Assembly (NCBI GenBank): GCA_965197385.1
Contig: CBDANA010000007.1
Coordinates: 1 to 64,000 of the forward strand
Direction: 5' to 3'
Origin: G963667915 sp965197385
Lineage (GTDB): Bacteria > Acidobacteriota > Vicinamibacteria > Vicinamibacterales > UBA823
Length of the DNA stretch: 64,000 nucleotides
The translations under genes were made by a program, and so were the position numbers. Position 1 is the first letter of the stretch. Every line of letters begins with the position of its first letter. This document shows, piece by piece, positions 34,342 through 43,989 of this stretch. The notes under the pieces were generated by a model, which saw nothing but the letters and a program-made list of their open reading frames with translations, did no database searches and had not been told where the DNA came from.

Positions 34342-35346
34342 CTAGAACGGCAGCGACGACACCTGCGCGGCGCACTTCTCCCCGGACACGTCCACCTGCA
34401 CTTCGGTCCCCGCCGCCGTGCGCGCGCGCTGCACGTAGGCAAGTGCAATCGGCCGTACGAGCTTCGGCGACCTGACGGCGCTGGTCACCCGACCGACCTG
34501 CTCCGCGCCGTCGTAGACACGATCGCCCAACGACGCAACGTCCGCCTCAGGGCCGAAGATCAGGCCGACCAGCTTCCGGGCCACGCGGCCCTGGCCGCGG
34601 TGCAGGACCCTGATGATCACCTCCTGCCCCACGTAGCAGCCCTTGGTCTCGCTGATCGCTCTCGCTTCGATCCCCGCCTCGAGCGGAATCGTCTGCTCGT
34701 CCATGTCGATCCCGAACCGGGGCGTGCCCGCCTCGACCCGAAGCAGCTCTGCCACCGCAGGCGGCACCGACACGAGCTGAGCCTCGGCTAGCCGGGCCCG
34801 GAGCATCTCGCGCTGCGCTTCGGCGATCCACAGGTCGAACCCGGGCACGCCGAGCTCGTCGTTGCGCGCGACGAGAACCGGCTCCCGCCGGCCGCAGTCG
34901 CGGTCGGCATAAGCCTCCAGTGACCCCGCCTCACCGTCCGGCCCGCCGGTCAGAACGGTTGCCAGCCGCGCCGCCGACCCGGGCCCGCGGACCCCGAACC
35001 GCCACCAGGCGGCCGACTCGTCGGCCACCCGAACGTCCTCGCTGAAGACCAGCATCGACAGCCGCTGCACCAAGGTCTCGGCCTGCGCGCGGTCCACGTC
35101 CAGCAGCATCCGGTCGCCGAACTCCAGAACGGTCATGTCTGCGATCATGCGGCCCTGCGGGGTCAGGTACGCGGCGTAGCAGCCGGTGCCCGGGGTCAGC
35201 GCCTCGATATCGTTGGTCAGCAACCCCTGGAGGTAGGAGGCCCGATCGCCGCCAGACACGACGATCGTTCCGCGGTCGGCAAGCTCAAGGACCGCCGCCT
35301 CGTCATGAAGCTGTCGGTACTGTTGTGCGAGTGACATGTCGGACAT
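34342..35346 (-). CDS. ygfZ: YgfZ/GcvT-like folate-binding protein
   Basis: 334 residues. The signature ETKGCYVGQEVIIR (KGCYxGQE) is intact, with the Cys essential for function. The N-terminal SYLQGLLTNDIEAL and YLTPQGRMIADM match YgfZ. It binds tetrahydrofolate and helps assemble or repair certain Fe-S enzymes (for example MiaB in E. coli). Start ATG at 35346, with an alternative at 35340. The repeat remnant lies 7 bp after its stop. Confidence 0.92.
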   Translation of the reverse strand: MSDMSLAQQYRQLHDEAAVLELADRGTIVVSGGDRASYLQGLLTNDIEALTPGTGCYAAYLTPQGRMIADMTVLEFGDRMLLDVDRAQAETLVQRLSMLVFSEDVRVADESAAWWRFGVRGPGSAARLATVLTGGPDGEAGSLEAYADRDCGRREPVLVARNDELGVPGFDLWIAEAQREMLRARLAEAQLVSVPPAVAELLRVEAGTPRFGIDMDEQTIPLEAGIEARAISETKGCYVGQEVIIRVLHRGQGRVARKLVGLIFGPEADVASLGDRVYDGAEQVGRVTSAVRSPKLVRPIALAYVQRARTAAGTEVQVDVSGEKCAAQVSSLPF

Positions 35347-35391
35347 CTGAGCTGACCGGATTCACTGGGTGCAATGGTATGCTGGGCGGCG

Positions 35392-37080
35392 ATGCGCGCG
35401 TCGGCCTATTGTACCGTTGCCGTCCTGGCGACGACAATTTGTTCTCCTACCGCCGCGACCCAGCCGGCGCCTCGCCCGACGCCGGGCGAATCCACGTTCA
35501 GCATCTTCGTGCAGCTGGCGCTGGTAGGCACCGAGCAGATTCGGGTCGAGGAATCGAACGCGGGCTGGACCATCAGCTCGACTGGCCGGGTGTCGGGTCC
35601 GCTCGACCTGGCGATTCGCCGGTTCGAGATGCGCTACGACGACCAGTGGGTGCCGCAGGAGCTTTCGATCGACGCCGTGCTCTCGGGTGAGCTGTACAGC
35701 GTGCACACGATCTTCTCCGGCCTCCAGGCATCGAGCGAGATTCTGGAATCGGGTGAATCGCGCGAGAAAGTGGACGCGATCTCACCGGGGACAGTCGTGT
35801 TGCCGACGAACTTCTTCGCATCCTACGAAGCCCTGGCGATGCGGCTATCCACTTCGAGCCCGGGCACGGCGACCCCCGCCTACATCGCGCCACAGGCGGA
35901 AATCACGGTTCGCCTGAACCGATCGACGGAACAGCGGATCGCGACGACCGAGGGCACGATCGCGGCGCGCCGCCATCACGTGACCTTCCTCAACCGAGGC
36001 AACCCGTTCGACGCCGAGATCTGGTCGGACGACGGCCACCGCCTCCTGCGAATCAGCATGCCGACGATCGGCCTGGACATCGCGCGCCAGGACATCATTT
36101 CGCTGTCGGCGCGTCAGGAGACGGTGCGCAACGAGCGCGACGAGGACAACTTCGTCGCGGCGTCCGGCTTCAACCTGGCGGCGACAATCACGTTGCCAAA
36201 GCCACCGGGCGGGTCCGCGGACGGCGATGACGACGTCGAGTGGCCCGCCGTCATCCTCGTGCCGGGATCCGGCTCGATCGATCGCGACGAGACCCATTCG
36301 GACGTTCCGATCTACGGCAACCTGGCTGGCGGCCTGTCGGACGCCGGATTCCTCGTCGTCCGCTACGACAAGCGCGGCATCGGCCAAAGCGGCGGTCGGA
36401 TCGAAAACGCGCGGCTGGACGAGTACGCGCAGGACGTCCGGTCGGTGGTCCGATACCTTCGCGGCCGGGACGACGTGGACGATCGCCGGATCGCCGTCGT
36501 CGGATATGACGAGGGCAGCTGGATCGCGATGCTGGCCGCCTCGAAGGAGCGTCGCATCGCGGCGCTCGGTCTGCTGGCCGCACCGTCCACGCGGGGCTCC
36601 GAGTTCGTGCTCGAACAGCAGCGGCAGGCGCTCATCCGGATGGAGATGAGCGACGCCGAAAAGCAGAGCAAGATCGAGTTGCAGCAACGGATTCACGAGG
36701 CGGTTCTGTCGGGCGATGGTTGGGACTTCATTCCAATCGCGATGCACGAGCAAGCCGATACGCTCTGGTTCGAGAGCTACCTCGAATTCTGGCCGGCCGA
36801 CCTCATCCAGGACCTCAGGCAGCCGATGATCGTCGTGCACGGCGGCCTGGACCGGCAGATCGTGCCAGGCCACGCCGACCGCCTGGCTGAAATGGGTCGA
36901 TCGCGCGACCGGGAAGTCGCCACTGAACTGCTCCGCTTCGACGACCTGAACCATTTGCTCATTCCGGCCGTGACCGGAGAAGTCGATGAATACGAAGCCC
37001 TCGAGGAGCGAACGGTCAGCGCGGAGTTGATCGCGGCGCTCGGCCGGACGCTGCACGAACTGATGCCGTCCCGGCGTTAG
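35392..37080 (+). CDS. Secreted alpha/beta hydrolase with Asp at the nucleophile position
   Basis: 562 residues from the ATG at 35392, chosen because TATGCT lies 9 nt upstream. A signal peptide leads to a long beta-rich N-terminal domain (about 270 residues), then an alpha/beta hydrolase core: oxyanion region VILVPGSGSIDRDET, FLVVRYDKRGIGQSGG, nucleophile elbow IAVVGYDEGSWIAML, acid VHGGLDRQIVPGH and His in RFDDLNHLL. Similar exported hydrolases have GxSxG; here the elbow is G-Y-D-E-G. The Asp could act as nucleophile, as in dehalogenases, or the protein may be inactive. Substrate unknown. Confidence 0.8.
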   Translation: MRASAYCTVAVLATTICSPTAATQPAPRPTPGESTFSIFVQLALVGTEQIRVEESNAGWTISSTGRVSGPLDLAIRRFEMRYDDQWVPQELSIDAVLSGELYSVHTIFSGLQASSEILESGESREKVDAISPGTVVLPTNFFASYEALAMRLSTSSPGTATPAYIAPQAEITVRLNRSTEQRIATTEGTIAARRHHVTFLNRGNPFDAEIWSDDGHRLLRISMPTIGLDIARQDIISLSARQETVRNERDEDNFVAASGFNLAATITLPKPPGGSADGDDDVEWPAVILVPGSGSIDRDETHSDVPIYGNLAGGLSDAGFLVVRYDKRGIGQSGGRIENARLDEYAQDVRSVVRYLRGRDDVDDRRIAVVGYDEGSWIAMLAASKERRIAALGLLAAPSTRGSEFVLEQQRQALIRMEMSDAEKQSKIELQQRIHEAVLSGDGWDFIPIAMHEQADTLWFESYLEFWPADLIQDLRQPMIVVHGGLDRQIVPGHADRLAEMGRSRDREVATELLRFDDLNHLLIPAVTGEVDEYEALEERTVSAELIAALGRTLHELMPSRR

Positions 37081-37116
37081 CCGCTAGCAGCGCAGGGCGC
37101 CCCCCCACCGGCGAGA

Positions 37117-37122
37117 TATAAT
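37117..37122 (+). promoter_or_regulatory. -10 box (TATAAT) of the transhydrogenase operon
   Basis: GCGAGATATAATCAGCGG, 46 nt before pntAA. It has a conventional leader, unlike the leaderless boxes elsewhere in the window. No clear -35 is seen. Confidence 0.5.
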
Positions 37123-37168
37123 CAGCGGTTGGAGTGAGTCACATTATCTTGCCAGAGACCCTGAAGTC

Positions 37169-38356
37169 ATGATCGTCGGAGTCCCGAAAGAATCGTTTGC
37201 TGGCGAACGGCGAGTCGCTATCGTCCCCTCAGTTCTCCCCTCCCTCACCAAAGCCGGCCTCGATGTCCTGATCGAACCCTCGGCGGGCAACAGCGCGGGG
37301 TTTCTCGACGCCGCGTTCACCGAGAAGGGCGCGCGCCTGGCCGCCGATCGGCAGCAGGTATTCACCGACGCCGACGTGCTGCTACAGGTGCGAACGCTCG
37401 GCGCGAACCCGGAAGCGGGACGCGAAGACCTCGAGCGGCTACGGCAGGGACAAACTGTCATCGGGTTCTCGGAGCCGCTGTCGTCGCTCGACGCGGCCAA
37501 GGACCTAGCCGGCTGCGGGGTCACGGCGTTCTCGCTCGAGCTGATGCCCCGCATCACGCGGGCGCAGAGCATGGATGTCCTGTCGTCGATGGCCACGGTG
37601 AGCGGCTACAAGGCGGTGCTGCTGGCCGCCGGCACGGCACCGCGGATGTTTCCCATGCTCATGACCGCCGCCGGCACGATCAAGCCGGCACGCGTGCTCA
37701 TCCTCGGCGCGGGCGTCGCCGGCCTGCAGGCGATCGCGACCGCCCGCCGGCTCGGCGCCAACGTCGAGGCGTACGACGTGCGGCCGGCGGTCAAGGAGCA
37801 GGTCGAGAGCCTCGGCGCCAAGTTCGTCGAGCTCGACCTCGAGACCGAGAGCGCCGAGGACAAGGGGGGCTACGCCAAGGCACAGGACGACTCGTTCTAC
37901 CGGCGCCAGCAGGAGGCTATGGCCAAGGTCGTCGCCGCCGCCAACGTCATCTTGACCACGGCGCTGGTCCCTGGCAAGAGGGCGCCGGTGCTCATCACCG
38001 AGGCCATGGTGAACGGCATGGAGTCCGGCTCGGTCATCGTCGATCTGGCAGCCGAGCAGGGCGGCAACTGTGAGCTGACCAAGCCGGCGCGGACGACGGT
38101 GCACCATGGCGTCACGCTGCTCGGGCCGACCAACCTGCCGGCTAGCGTGCCGTACCACGCCAGCCAGATGTACGCGAAGAACATCACGACGTTTCTGCTC
38201 CACCTCGTCAAGGCGGGCCAGCTCACCCTCGACCTGGAGGATCAGATTACCCGCGACACGCTCGTGTCGCGCGACGGCGCGGTGGTGAACCCGAGAGTCT
38301 GTGAGCTTCTCGGTATACCCGCGCCGTCGGCAGATAGCGAAAGGGCCGGTTCTTGA
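37169..38356 (+). CDS. pntAA: Proton-translocating NAD(P) transhydrogenase, alpha-1 (NAD-binding) subunit
   Basis: 395 residues, the soluble domain I. Opens MIVGVPKESFAGERRVAIVP; the NAD Rossmann motif is VLILGAGVAGLQAIATARRL; the catalytic-loop region is FYRRQQEAMAKVVAAANVI with APVLITEAMVNGM. It transfers hydride from NADH to NADP+ using the proton gradient. Its stop overlaps the next ATG by 4 bp. In three-gene systems domain I is a separate polypeptide, as here. Confidence 0.95.
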   Translation: MIVGVPKESFAGERRVAIVPSVLPSLTKAGLDVLIEPSAGNSAGFLDAAFTEKGARLAADRQQVFTDADVLLQVRTLGANPEAGREDLERLRQGQTVIGFSEPLSSLDAAKDLAGCGVTAFSLELMPRITRAQSMDVLSSMATVSGYKAVLLAAGTAPRMFPMLMTAAGTIKPARVLILGAGVAGLQAIATARRLGANVEAYDVRPAVKEQVESLGAKFVELDLETESAEDKGGYAKAQDDSFYRRQQEAMAKVVAAANVILTTALVPGKRAPVLITEAMVNGMESGSVIVDLAAEQGGNCELTKPARTTVHHGVTLLGPTNLPASVPYHASQMYAKNITTFLLHLVKAGQLTLDLEDQITRDTLVSRDGAVVNPRVCELLGIPAPSADSERAGS

Positions 38357-38634
38357 TGGACGCGTTCATCCCACTCCTCACCATCTTCATGCTCGCCATC
38401 TTCGTCGGCTTCGAGATCATCACCAAGGTACCGCCGCTGCTGCACACGCCGCTGATGTCCGGGTCGAACGCCATTTCCGGCATCACCATCATCGGCGCAA
38501 TGATCGCCGCGGCGGCGCCCGCCTCGCTGACGACCGCACTCGGTTTCTGCGCGCTCGTGCTGGCCGCCACCAACGTGGTCGGGGGCTTTCTTGTGACCCA
38601 CCGCATGCTCGCAATGTTCAAAAAGAAGGATTGA
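38353..38634 (+). CDS. pntAB: NAD(P) transhydrogenase alpha-2 (membrane) subunit
   Basis: 93 residues, three hydrophobic helices (LLTIFMLAIFVGFEIITKV; ISGITIIGAMIAAAAP; LGFCALVLAATNVVGGFLV). This is the short membrane part of PntA that, with PntB, forms the proton channel. ATGA overlap with pntAA and 4 bp to pntB make a tight operon. Confidence 0.93.
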   Translation: MMDAFIPLLTIFMLAIFVGFEIITKVPPLLHTPLMSGSNAISGITIIGAMIAAAAPASLTTALGFCALVLAATNVVGGFLVTHRMLAMFKKKD

Positions 38635-38638
38635 CTCT

Positions 38639-40036
<1,398 letters not shown>

Positions 40037-40062
40037 CTGCTAAGCTAAGCGAGCTTTATCGA

Positions 40063-40368
40063 ATGTGGATCCTGCGCACGGTCGAGACGGATGACGACGA
40101 TGCGCTAACCTTTCGGATCCTACCGGAGAACATGAAGACCATTGGCCGCGCCCCCACGGCCGATTTCACCATCGACCGCGCGCTCGTCTCCCGCGTGCAC
40201 TGCCGTCTTATCAACACGAGCGGCCGGCTCGAAGTCGAGGATCTCGACAGCACCAACGGCACGTTCGTCAACGATCAGCAGGTCAAACGCAAGGTCCTCG
40301 TCCCGGGCGACACGCTGCGCCTCGGCCGCGTCGAGTTGACGGTGTCGGAACAACCGGCAGGGAAGTGA
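40063..40368 (+). CDS. FHA-domain protein
   Basis: 101 residues consisting of a single forkhead-associated domain: KTIGRAPTADFTIDRALVSRVHCRL (Gly-Arg and Ser-x-x-His core) and LEVEDLDSTNGTFVNDQQV (the N-G-T strand). FHA domains bind phosphothreonine, typically substrates of Hanks-type kinases; a damaged kinase gene lies at 42-43 kb. It follows pntB by 26 bp and may be read through from it. It has no other domain. Confidence 0.9.
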   Translation: MWILRTVETDDDDALTFRILPENMKTIGRAPTADFTIDRALVSRVHCRLINTSGRLEVEDLDSTNGTFVNDQQVKRKVLVPGDTLRLGRVELTVSEQPAGK

Positions 40369-40387
40369 GCGAGTCTCGCGCCCACCT

Positions 40388-41035
40388 TCAGACCACTCCC
40401 ATCAGAAACGGATTCGTCAGGCGCTCGTGGCCGATCGTCGTCTTCGGCCCGTGGCCGGGGTAGACCTCTGCCTCGTCGCCGAACGGCAGCAGGACTTCCT
40501 TGATCGATCGGAGGAGCGTGGCGTGATCGCCGCCCGGCAGGTCGGTCCGGCCGATCGAACCGGCGAACAGCGTGTCGCCGACGAACAGCATGCGTCCTGC
40601 TTTGCCCGCTTCCCCCACCTGCAGGCACACGCCGCCCGGGCAGTGGCCCGGCGTGTGATGCACGATCGCCTCGTAATCGCCGAATCGCCACGGCCCCGGA
40701 CCGTCGTAGAAATGGTCTACGGGCGGCGGCTCATCGACTTCGAGACCGAACAGCACGCCGTGCTGGGCCGCCTCCCTGTACAGAAAGAGATCGTCGCGAT
40801 GCAGGCAGATCGGCGCGTCGAGCGCCGCCTTGGCCTTGGCGACGCCGGTGACATGATCGACGTGCGCGTGGGTCAGGAGGATGTAAGTGATTGACAGCTG
40901 CTCACGCTCGACGATCGAGAGCAGGTCCGGAACCTCATCGCCCGGATCGATGACAATCCCCTCTCGGGTCGTCTCACAGCCCAGGACGAAGCCGTTCTTG
41001 AAGAAAGGCGCGACGGCACGAACCTCCAGCAACAT
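40388..41035 (-). CDS. Glyoxalase II-like metallo-beta-lactamase-fold hydrolase
   Basis: 215 residues from the ATG at 41035 (SD-like GAGAGGAG upstream; TATACT box at about 41064 on the minus strand). Metal ligands: THAHVDHVTG (HxHxDH), HHTPGHCPGG (His), FVGDTLFAGSIGRTD (Asp) and VYPGHGPKTTIG (His). This subgroup includes hydroxyacylglutathione hydrolase-like thioesterases and persulfide dioxygenases. A GDTLF-type motif and no second domain favour a thioesterase. Divergent from ilvA. Confidence 0.9.
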   Translation of the reverse strand: MLLEVRAVAPFFKNGFVLGCETTREGIVIDPGDEVPDLLSIVEREQLSITYILLTHAHVDHVTGVAKAKAALDAPICLHRDDLFLYREAAQHGVLFGLEVDEPPPVDHFYDGPGPWRFGDYEAIVHHTPGHCPGGVCLQVGEAGKAGRMLFVGDTLFAGSIGRTDLPGGDHATLLRSIKEVLLPFGDEAEVYPGHGPKTTIGHERLTNPFLMGVV

Positions 41036-41064
41036 GGATGACTCCTCTCGAATCGTCACGAGAG

Positions 41065-41072
41065 TATAGAAT
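41065..41072 (+). promoter_or_regulatory. Overlapping divergent -10 boxes between the MBL gene and ilvA
   Basis: TATAGAAT on the plus strand, 12 nt before the dehydratase ATG, overlaps a TATACT box (minus strand) serving the divergent hydrolase. The short distance on the plus side suggests a leader of only a few bases. Confidence 0.4.
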
Positions 41073-41084
41073 CGCCGCACGGTC

Positions 41085-42050
41085 ATGTCGATCACGCTGG
41101 AGGACGTCCTCAGGGCGCGCGAGCGCGTGGCGAGCTATGTGCGTCGAACCCCGCTGACCCATGCGCACTGGCTCTCCGACACGACCGGCGGCCGGATCTC
41201 GCTGAAGCTCGAGTCGCTACAGACGACCAATTCGTTCAAGCTGCGCGGCGCCGTGAATGCGATCGCCGCGCTCGTCGAGCGATCGAGCGGGACGCCACAC
41301 GTCGTCACGGCGTCGGCCGGCAATCACGGCCGCGCGATGGCCTGGGCGGCAGAGCGGCTGGGAGGGCGGCTGACCGTCTTCACCGCACACGACGCCCCGC
41401 GCACGAAGCTCGATGCGATCAGACGTCACGGTGCCGACCTCAGGGACGCGGCGCCGACCTACGACGATGCGGAGCGGCTCGCGAAGGCGTTCGCCGAGGA
41501 GGCACCGGCCACGTTCATCTCCCCCTACAACCATCCGGATGTCATTGCCGGCGCGGGAACGCTGGGCCTGGAAATCCTCGAGGACGCACCGGAGACCGGC
41601 AGCGTCGTCGTTCCTGTTGGCGGCGGCGGCCTCCTGAGCGGCATCGCCATTGCCGTCAAGGCCAAGACTCCGAGTGTGCGCGTCATCGGCGTCGAGGTCG
41701 AAGCATCCCACCCCTTTTGCACGAGCCTGGCCGCAGGGCGGATTGCCAAGATCGAAGTGGGCGAGACGATTGCAGACGGCCTGAGCGGCAACCTGGACCC
41801 GGACACGATCACGTTCGAGATCATCCGCACCCTGGTGGACGACACCGTGCTGGTCAGCGAGGAGGGATTGCGACGCGGCATTCGCAGCCTGGTGGCCAAC
41901 GAGCAGATCATCGCCGAGGGCGCGGGCATCGCAGCGGTCGCTACCTTGCTGGAAGGTCGAGTCGAGGACGACGGCGCGCCCACCGTCGCGATCGTGTCCG
42001 GCGCGAACATCGACTTCAACCGGTTGAAGGACATTCTCGCTGAGGAGTGA
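41085..42050 (+). CDS. Threonine/serine dehydratase (PLP-dependent)
   Basis: 321 residues. Fold-type II PLP enzyme: PLP Lys in TTNSFKLRGAVNAI, substrate loop TASAGNHGRAMAWA, phosphate-binding VVPVGGGGLLSGIA. Catabolic-length threonine dehydratase without a C-terminal ACT regulatory domain; it converts L-threonine to 2-oxobutyrate and ammonia. A serine racemase-like activity is also possible. A repeat element and a damaged kinase gene follow. Confidence 0.9.
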   Translation: MSITLEDVLRARERVASYVRRTPLTHAHWLSDTTGGRISLKLESLQTTNSFKLRGAVNAIAALVERSSGTPHVVTASAGNHGRAMAWAAERLGGRLTVFTAHDAPRTKLDAIRRHGADLRDAAPTYDDAERLAKAFAEEAPATFISPYNHPDVIAGAGTLGLEILEDAPETGSVVVPVGGGGLLSGIAIAVKAKTPSVRVIGVEVEASHPFCTSLAAGRIAKIEVGETIADGLSGNLDPDTITFEIIRTLVDDTVLVSEEGLRRGIRSLVANEQIIAEGAGIAAVATLLEGRVEDDGAPTVAIVSGANIDFNRLKDILAEE

Positions 42051-43095
42051 GGGCGCGACTCAGGCCGATGTCAGCGTCATCGGCCGCGGATCGGCCCGTG
42101 CGATCTTCTAGCAGCCCGTGGCGGAAGTCCCGCTGCATTCCCCCGGCGGCTACAGTGACAAGCGCCGCCACCACGGCGGGCCACCGCCGCCGCCTAGGCC
42201 GCCCGACCGGCCGGCGCCGCGCAGCCATCGTGGGCTCCCGGTCGCCTTCCCGGATATCGAGAATCGCGCCGACGCTGCGAAGCTCAGCGGCGAACGCGGC
42301 CGCGCTCTGATATCGCTCTGCTGCATCAGACGATAGCGCCCGCGCAACGATGCGGTCGAGCTCCTCGGGCACTTGGGAGTTGACCTGACTCGGCGGCACG
42401 GCCTTCGAGCCAGCGGCCCGCCGAAGTACGAGCTCGACCGAGTCACCCACGAACGGCAGCTGGCCGGTCAGCATCTCGTAGAGGACGACACCGAGCGAGA
42501 ACAGCTCGGCCGTCGTGGTCGGCGCACCGTGGCCCACCTGCTCCGGCGCCACGTAGGCCGCCGCGCGGCGGACCGACGCGTCACCGTCCGGCCGGCCGGT
42601 GCTGGCCCGACGCCGTAACTGCCCTCCCCGGGTCCAGTTCGCGAGCCCGAAGTCGAGCAGCTTGGCATGCTCGGTCGACGTGATCAGCATGGTGTCGGCC
42701 GTGATGTCGCCGTGCAGCTGGTCGCGGGCGTGGGCGTCGGCCAGGGCACTGGCCAGCTCGGCTCAGAAACTGATGGCGCGGCGAATCTTGAGCGGCTGTC
42801 CGGCGACGAGCGAGCGCAGCGGGACGCCCTTGACCCACTCGATGGCGAGGAAGACCGTTCCGGCCTCTTCGCCCACGTCATACAGGCTGGCAATGTTCGG
42901 ATGCGACAGACCGCGCAGCCCACCGACCGCGTCGATGAAATCCCGTTGTGCCGCCGCGGTCGGCACGAGGTCCGGTCGCACCACCTTGACGGCCGCCGTT
43001 CGGCCCTGCCTCGTATCGCGCGCCCGGTAAAGATCACCGAGACCGCCGGTCTCGACATGCTCGAGCAGCGCGTAGTGCGCCAGGGCGTCGGCCAT
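42016..43095 (-). pseudogene. Hanks-type Ser/Thr kinase with in-frame UGA and repeat-replaced C-terminus
   Basis: Starts ATG at 43095. Kinase features: glycine loop VETGGLGDLYRA, invariant Lys in AAVKVVRPD, helix C region and hinge AIEWVKGVPL. The frame then meets TGA at 42763-42765 (AISF-stop-AELASAL) and continues with LHGDITADTM, DFGLANW, YVAPEQ and SLGVVLYEMLTGQLPF. The catalytic loop reads HGDITADT instead of HRDLKPxN, so Arg and Lys are missing and activity is doubtful even without the stop. After a transmembrane-like segment the coding sequence runs into the repeat at about 42142. The UGA is at a non-Cys position, so Sec is unlikely. Confidence 0.75.
42112..42142. repeat. Interspersed repeat end at the 3' end of the kinase gene
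   Basis: TAGCAGCCCGTGGCGGAAG then TCCCGCTGCATTC, the terminal segment of the repeat family. Read on the minus strand it supplies the residues MQRDFRHGLL that replace the natural C-terminus of the kinase frame. Confidence 0.7.
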
Positions 43096-43144
43096 GGATA
43101 ATGGATGTTGGATGAGGAGGCGAGAGGTGATCCGCGCTATGGGA

Positions 43145-43876
43145 TTATTTCTTGTTCGGCTTCGACGGTCGCATCTCGACCCGGCTCGCCAACGTCCGGC
43201 GGTTCACGGAGACGATGTCCAGCACGACCTCGGCGACGTCGTCGGCCGTCATTTTCCAGTCGGCGCCCGCGCTGGCACTACCGTCATCGAATGCTGTCGT
43301 GACCGATCCAGGCATCACGTAGCTGACACGAATATCGTCGTACCGGACCTCCTGCATCAGCACTTCACTGAACATGTTCAACGCCGCCTTTGACGCGCAG
43401 TAGGCGCCGCCGGCGGTGAACGCATTCTTTACCGCAAGACTGCTGATATTAACAATGAACCCGCCGCCACGCCGACGCAAGTGCGGAATCGCCGCCCGGC
43501 AGCAATAGAACACGCCCGATAGATTGGTCTCGATGATGCTGTGCCACTGCTCGAGCGACTGATCGGCGATCGGCGCGAAACCGCCGACCCCGGCATTGTT
43601 CACCAGGATGTCGAGGCCTCCGAACCGGTCGACCGTCTTGGCGACGAACGCCTGCACCTGGTCGTGGTCCCGCACGTCTACCGTCGCTCCATCGACCTCG
43701 CCGATGCTCCCGCCGCCCAGTGTCCGGACCGCTTCCTGCAGGCGCCCCACGTCCCGTGCGCCGATCATCACACGGGCGCCGCGTGCCAGGCAGGCCGCCG
43801 CTACGGCCCGGCCGATGCCGCTGGATCCGCCGGTGACGATGACGACCTTGCCGTCCAGGTGAGCCGAATCATTCAT
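43145..43876 (-). CDS. Short-chain dehydrogenase/reductase
   Basis: 243 residues, classical SDR. NAD(P) motif VVIVTGGSSGIGRAVAA, LDILVNNAGVGGFAP, catalytic Ser in FIVNISSLAVKN, and GAYCASKAALNMFSEVL with the Y-x-x-x-K pair. A basic residue after the glycine motif (IGARDVGR) favours NADPH. A TAGAAT box and GAAAGGA SD precede the ATG. Substrate unknown. Confidence 0.9.
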   Translation of the reverse strand: MNDSAHLDGKVVIVTGGSSGIGRAVAAACLARGARVMIGARDVGRLQEAVRTLGGGSIGEVDGATVDVRDHDQVQAFVAKTVDRFGGLDILVNNAGVGGFAPIADQSLEQWHSIIETNLSGVFYCCRAAIPHLRRRGGGFIVNISSLAVKNAFTAGGAYCASKAALNMFSEVLMQEVRYDDIRVSYVMPGSVTTAFDDGSASAGADWKMTADDVAEVVLDIVSVNRRTLASRVEMRPSKPNKK

Positions 43877-43989
43877 CGCACGTATCCTTTCCGGAAAGAG
43901 ATTCTACGGATCGCGGCGCCCGGCTAGCAAGAGGTCAACCACGCTAGAATAGCAGTCCGTGGTGGTGCGGCAAACCGATCGAAAGTCTG

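Noticed and set aside
42763..42765. Kinase UGA as a further selenocysteine codon
   Set aside because: The position is not a conserved Cys, no GU/GG-loop hairpin was noticed after it, and the gene has other damage.
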